NCBI GenBank assembly: GCA_963966315.1
Contig: CAWZYX010000008.1
Span: 1-46,766 of the forward strand
Reading direction: 5' to 3'
DNA: 46,766 nt
Source of the DNA: Winogradskyella_A sp963966315
GTDB taxonomy: Bacteria; Bacteroidota; Bacteroidia; Flavobacteriales; Flavobacteriaceae
In this document: piece after piece, positions 42,933 through 46,766 of the stretch
How positions within the stretch are numbered: position 1 is the first letter of the stretch
Layout: the number at the start of each line of letters is the position of its first letter
Notes under the pieces: model-generated
Database searches by the model: none
Told to the model about the DNA's origin: nothing
The model's input: the letters and a program-made list of their open reading frames with translations, nothing else
Made by a program: the position numbers and the translations under genes

Positions 42933-43877
42933 TTACATTAAGCCTCTTCCTGATTTTGGATACAAATTTTCAGATTTGTATTCCTTAACCGTCTTATCCA
43001 AAATACCATTAATAAAGTTACTACTTTTAGGCGTAGAGTACTCCTTTGCGATTTCAAGATATTCATTGATGGTTACCTTAACAGGGATCGAAGGAAAATT
43101 CTGCAGCTCGCATATTGCCATTTTAAGAAGAATTCCATCAATCAATGCCAGTCTGTCTGCATCCCAGTTCTTAGTTCGTTTAGCAACTTCACCATAGAGT
43201 AAAGACTCGTTTAATACGGTTTTTTCCAAAAGTTGAATACCAAAATCGTGGTCTTCCTTGTCTTTAAAAAGGTCTGGAAGGAAATAACGCTCAGATTTAT
43301 TTTCCTTGTATTTTTTGATCCGTTTAACGATAAAAGTATTCACTACAGCATAATCGTCTGTCCAGGTGAGCTTTTTATCTTCAAAGTACTCATATAGCTT
43401 TTCGTTGGGAGCGATGACTTCAGAAAAAAGATCCGCTATAAACATCTTATCCTCTTGTAAATTTGAGGTTTCTGAGGACATGTACTGTCTGTATAATGGA
43501 TGCTCAATTATGGCTTTGTAGAGAATTTCCACATATTCGAAATCCAACTCCCAGGTATTCAATCCTTTTCGAAGAATAGTGTCTTTTAGTAATTTATTAG
43601 CATTTAGACTTGTTAGGACCCTGTTGCGGACAAATTTCAGATTGGGGTTCTTATCTGTTTCCGTAGCAAGTTTCTTACGCTGAGTTTTTTCCAGTTGCTC
43701 TTCAAACCTGTTTTGAATGCTAATAAGCAGGGCTAGAATGTTCAAATAAAGGTCGAACATACCGTCCATACTTTTATTGAGAAATCCCTCCATTTGAGCA
43801 AAATCACTTATGTGTTTTCCTTCATTAGAGAATATGGTCTGCATTACCTTGATGCGTATATGCCTTCGATTGAGCAT
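42933..43877 (-). CDS. nusB: Transcription antitermination factor NusB (long form)
   Basis: This 314-residue protein has the NusB RNA-binding fold in its C-terminal 140 residues (LLEKTVLNESLLYGEVAKRTKNW, IDGILLKMAICELQNFPSIPVKVTINEYLEIAKEYST in part, then FINGILDK). NusB of E. coli is about 139 residues; the extra N-terminal 170 residues, starting MLNRRHIRIKVMQTIFS, are usual for Bacteroidota. It supports antitermination on rRNA operons. A terminator of the upstream gene lies in its leader. Confidence 0.93.
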   Translation of the reverse strand: MLNRRHIRIKVMQTIFSNEGKHISDFAQMEGFLNKSMDGMFDLYLNILALLISIQNRFEEQLEKTQRKKLATETDKNPNLKFVRNRVLTSLNANKLLKDTILRKGLNTWELDFEYVEILYKAIIEHPLYRQYMSSETSNLQEDKMFIADLFSEVIAPNEKLYEYFEDKKLTWTDDYAVVNTFIVKRIKKYKENKSERYFLPDLFKDKEDHDFGIQLLEKTVLNESLLYGEVAKRTKNWDADRLALIDGILLKMAICELQNFPSIPVKVTINEYLEIAKEYSTPKSSNFINGILDKTVKEYKSENLYPKSGRGLM

Positions 43878-43905
43878 GTGTAAGAACTTGTTTTAAAAAT
43901 CACAA

Positions 43906-43936
43906 TAAAAAAAGGTGAAATGAAATTATTTCACCT
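43906..43936 (-). terminator. Rho-independent terminator of the amino-acid dehydrogenase gene
   Basis: On the minus strand a 9-bp stem, made of 43913-43921 and 43928-43936, encloses a six-base loop and is followed by seven T residues. It sits 43 bases after the dehydrogenase stop codon. A perfect -7-like box, TACTTTTG, lies just upstream of the hairpin and could be a nusB promoter reading through it. Confidence 0.85.
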
Positions 43937-43978
43937 GACAAAAGTAATACTTTTCACAATTAAATTCCCGATGACTTT

Positions 43979-45082
43979 CTAGGACTCGTTTTCCTTTTTT
44001 CGAGCTTCAATGCGTTCCTTGGCAATCCTCATCGCAGCTTCATTCGTGGTCAACTGACTAAGCTGAGCTCGTTCCAGAATTTCCAAAGTGGTATTGTAAA
44101 TGTTTTCGGTTTTTCTCATGATTTCTGCTCTGCCATAGTCCTCCAATTCCGCATAAACATTGATTATGCCACCGGCATTTATTAAAAAATCGGGAGCGTA
44201 CACAATATCGCGTTGCTGCAAGATGGCACCATGCTTAATTTCATCTTCAAGCTGATTGTTGGCTGCACCTGCTATGATCTTTGCCTTTAATTTTTGAATG
44301 CTAAAATCATTAATGGTAGCTCCTAAGGCGCAGGGTGCATAAATGTCCATTTCTTCGCCATACAAATCACTTCCTTCATATATACTAACCCCGTATTTAC
44401 TTCTTATTAATTCAAGTCGCTCCCTGTTGATATCAGAGACCGTTACAAGTGCCCCTTCATTCACAAGATGCTCCACCAAAGCTTCTCCAACATTACCAAT
44501 TCCTTCAACGAAAACCCTCTTGTCTTCCAAAATGTCCGACCCAAACTTGAACTTGGCTGCAGCTTTCATACCCATAAATACACCGTAAGCCGTAATTGGT
44601 GACGGATTACCTGCACCACCTTTACTCTCCGAAATTCCAGTCACATAAGGGGTTACTTCTCGCACCAGATCCATATCTTCAGTTTCCATTCCTACATCCT
44701 CCGCAGTGATGTACTTACCACTAAGCGAATGTACAAACTCACCAAAACGTTTCATTAATTCAGGGGTCTTCTGAGTTTTTGCGTCACCAATGATAACAGC
44801 TTTCCCCCCCCCTAAATTCAATCCCGTAATAGCCGATTTAAAGGTCATTCCTCTCGAAAGCCGCAAAACATCGTTGAGAGCCTCCCATTCATTGGAATAA
44901 TTCCACATGCGAGTACCTCCCAAGGCGGGCCCTAGTACAGTGCTGTGAATGCCTATGATTGCTTTTAATCCAGTATCTTTGTCGTTACAAAAGACAATCT
45001 GTTCGTGATTATCAAAGGATGCCTGTCCAAAAACAGGATCCTGCATTAATTTTTCAGGGGTGTTAATGACGTCTGAAATCAT
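43979..45082 (-). CDS. Leucine/valine/phenylalanine-type amino-acid dehydrogenase
   Basis: This 367-residue enzyme belongs to the Glu/Leu/Phe/Val dehydrogenases and fits the leucine dehydrogenase branch, which reversibly deaminates branched-chain amino acids with NAD. The catalytic lysines are K82 (RGMTFKSA) and K94 (NLGGGKAVI), with the 12-residue spacing seen in leucine dehydrogenase. The NAD-binding motif is VEGIGNVGEALVEHL. It may work with the HMG-CoA lyase encoded elsewhere in the window in leucine breakdown. It is a single-gene unit with its own terminator. Confidence 0.92.
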   Translation of the reverse strand: MISDVINTPEKLMQDPVFGQASFDNHEQIVFCNDKDTGLKAIIGIHSTVLGPALGGTRMWNYSNEWEALNDVLRLSRGMTFKSAITGLNLGGGKAVIIGDAKTQKTPELMKRFGEFVHSLSGKYITAEDVGMETEDMDLVREVTPYVTGISESKGGAGNPSPITAYGVFMGMKAAAKFKFGSDILEDKRVFVEGIGNVGEALVEHLVNEGALVTVSDINRERLELIRSKYGVSIYEGSDLYGEEMDIYAPCALGATINDFSIQKLKAKIIAGAANNQLEDEIKHGAILQQRDIVYAPDFLINAGGIINVYAELEDYGRAEIMRKTENIYNTTLEILERAQLSQLTTNEAAMRIAKERIEARKKENES

Positions 45083-45191
45083 TGAAGAATATAATTAGAG
45101 ACTGATTGTACTATTTTTAAAACCAGCGCGCAAAAATAACCCTTAATTAGAGGATTAGCAAAATATTAACGATATAATACATTTATCACAA

Positions 45192-45199
45192 TATTTTTG
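45192..45199 (+). promoter_or_regulatory. Promoter -7 box for the ABC exporter gene
   Basis: TATTTTTG matches TAnnTTTG exactly and lies 16 bases before the ATG at 45216, giving a leader of about 10 bases. No TTG at -33 is visible. Confidence 0.45.
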
Positions 45200-45215
45200 A
45201 CCATCTTATTTTTCA

Positions 45216-46766
45216 ATGAAAGCCCTTAAACACCTCAATAAATATTTTTTCAAGTACCGTTATAAACTTCTCTTAGGTATTTTCATAACAGTAGTTGCCA
45301 AAATATTTGCGCTTTTCACCCCACGTTTAATTGGGATGTCAATCAATGTTGTTTCTGACAGACTGCAGGGAAACATAACTGAAGCAGTCTTTAAACAGGA
45401 ATTGATACTAAATATTCTTTACGTGATCGGGGCTGCTATTCTTGCTGGTGGATTTACCTTTCTTATGAGACAAACCATCATTAATGTTTCTAGATATATC
45501 GAGTATGATTTAAAAAATGAGATTTATGAGCATTATCAGAAGCTATCCTTAAACTTTTATAAGTCTAACAGAACTGGAGATCTTATGAATAGAATCACGG
45601 AAGACGTGAGTAAAGTAAGAGAGTTTGCTGGGCCTGCCATTATGTACAGCATCAACACGGTGACTTTGTTTGTGGTAGCCCTCATTTACATGATTCAGCA
45701 GTCTCCCGAGTTAACCGTTTATACAGTATTGCCTTTGCCTGTACTTTCTATCCTGATCTACAAAATAAGTCAGGTCATTAACAGGCGGAGTAGAGTTGTT
45801 CAGGAATCCTTATCAACCCTCTCTACTTTCACCCAGGAACGGTTTAGTGGTATTTCGGTGATCAAATCATATGGGATAGAGCCACTTACCAACCACAAGT
45901 TTGAAGTACTTGCTGAAGAAAACAGAGCAAAACAGATTAGTCTGAGCAAAATTCAGGCATTGTTTTTTCCTTTAATGATATTGATTATCGGGTTGAGTAA
46001 TGTCATTGTCGCTTATGTGGGTGGCCTGCTCTACATCCAGGGTGAAATTCCACAGATAGGAACCATAGCAGAATTTCTTATCTATGTGAACATGCTTACC
46101 TGGCCGGTTGCAGTGATAGGATGGGTCACCAATCTGGTACAGCAGGCCGAGGCCTCTCAAAAAAGAATCAATGAATTCCTAGAGCAGGAACCTCAAATCA
46201 AAAATACAGTTCAGCAGTTATCAGAAATCAAGGGTGCCATTGAATTTAGAGAAGTGTCCTACACCTATCCGGACACTAATATTCAGGCCCTGAAATCACT
46301 CAGTTTTAAGATAGCTAAAGGGAAGACTTTGGCCATACTTGGAAAAACGGGTGCCGGAAAATCAACCATTTTAGATCTGATAGGGCGCTTATATGATGTG
46401 GACCAAGGAACAATATTAATTGATGACACACCAATTACTGAGCTGAACCTTTACAGTCTTCGTGAAGCTATTGGGTATGTGCCCCAGGATGCTTTCCTCT
46501 TTTCCGATACAATTAAAACAAATATCAAGTTTGGTGATGAACACGCCTCAGATGAAGATGTCGTAAAAGCTGCTAAAAATGCAAAAGTTCATAAAAATAT
46601 CAAAGGATTTAAGGATGGCTACAAAACAGTACTTGGTGAGCGAGGCATTACTTTATCCGGAGGACAAAAACAGCGAATCAGTATTGCAAGAGCCATTATT
46701 AAAGAACCTCAAATCTTACTCTTTGACGATTGTCTATCTGCAGTCGATACAGAAACGGAGGAACAA
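45216..46766 (+). CDS. ABC exporter, fused permease and ATPase (runs off right edge)
   Basis: Reading from the ATG at 45216 gives 517 codons with no stop, so the gene continues past the window. Residues 1-330 form a type IV ABC exporter membrane domain with the usual YKSNRTGDLMNRITEDV coupling region. The ATPase domain has Walker A GKTGAGKST at 376-384, signature LSGGQ at 480-484 and Walker B ILLFDD at 500-505. The catalytic glutamate after Walker B is replaced by aspartate D505, as in MdlA/YheI-type half-transporters. Lipid or drug export is a family guess. About 70 C-terminal residues should be missing. Confidence 0.92.
   Translation, partial: MKALKHLNKYFFKYRYKLLLGIFITVVAKIFALFTPRLIGMSINVVSDRLQGNITEAVFKQELILNILYVIGAAILAGGFTFLMRQTIINVSRYIEYDLKNEIYEHYQKLSLNFYKSNRTGDLMNRITEDVSKVREFAGPAIMYSINTVTLFVVALIYMIQQSPELTVYTVLPLPVLSILIYKISQVINRRSRVVQESLSTLSTFTQERFSGISVIKSYGIEPLTNHKFEVLAEENRAKQISLSKIQALFFPLMILIIGLSNVIVAYVGGLLYIQGEIPQIGTIAEFLIYVNMLTWPVAVIGWVTNLVQQAEASQKRINEFLEQEPQIKNTVQQLSEIKGAIEFREVSYTYPDTNIQALKSLSFKIAKGKTLAILGKTGAGKSTILDLIGRLYDVDQGTILIDDTPITELNLYSLREAIGYVPQDAFLFSDTIKTNIKFGDEHASDEDVVKAAKNAKVHKNIKGFKDGYKTVLGERGITLSGGQKQRISIARAIIKEPQILLFDDCLSAVDTETEEQ

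Noticed and set aside
1..46766. CRISPR array, tRNA, rRNA, insertion sequence or prophage
   Set aside because: I saw no regularly spaced repeats, cloverleaf-like sequences, transposase, integrase or phage structural genes.

Overview
The window looks like chromosomal DNA from a marine member of the Flavobacteriaceae (phylum Bacteroidota). This rests on a T9SS-type C-terminal sorting domain, a HmuY-type haem lipoprotein next to a TonB receptor, a CrtY/CruF/CrtD carotenoid cluster, an extended NusB, several perfect TAnnTTTG promoter -7 boxes, weak or absent Shine-Dalgarno sequences and a moderate to low GC content. The genus cannot be fixed from the sequence alone. I see no insertion sequence, prophage, CRISPR array, tRNA or rRNA.

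Layout. 284-5455 (minus): three periplasmic folding proteins (two parvulin-type isomerases around a lipoprotein) followed by an orphan MoxR ATPase. 5699-9641: two small plus-strand genes that meet a coupled carotenoid operon, crtD-cruF-crtY. 9727-12481: a Tat-exported PLP enzyme and IMP dehydrogenase. 12571-20522: a haem/iron island. A TonB receptor and HmuY run rightward. A four-gene operon runs leftward: DUF6607, an exported ankyrin protein, a DUF2271 protein and a PepSY/flavodoxin/ferredoxin-reductase fusion. A perfect 15-bp palindrome lies between the two arms. 20519-25008: HMG-CoA lyase, a LysE-type exporter, a secreted M43-type metalloprotease and dihydroorotate dehydrogenase. 25175-27831: succinate dehydrogenase/fumarate reductase subunits A and B with no membrane subunit beside them.

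28587-36884 (minus) is one long operon. It starts with a universal stress protein carrying a TPR-like tail and continues with V-type ATPase subunits A, B, E, a DUF2764 protein, D, I and K. The K subunit keeps the residues that bind Na+ in the Enterococcus hirae enzyme, so I predict a sodium pump. Two more universal stress proteins and a potassium-channel-like protein follow upstream (37253-39930). The rest is housekeeping: peptidase T, a YdeI-like protein, YajC, a DUF1573 lipoprotein, NusB, a leucine-type amino-acid dehydrogenase and the start of an ABC exporter that runs off the right edge.

How the parts may work together: haem is captured by HmuY and the TonB receptor, and the divergent operon may reduce or process it at the inner membrane, probably under an iron-responsive repressor. 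The stress-protein/V-ATPase operon, flanked by more stress proteins and a cation channel, reads as an ion-homeostasis and energy-stress module. These two blocks are the most likely places for something not yet described. Genes are packed tightly: many overlap by 1-20 bases, and two convergent pairs overlap at their stop codons.
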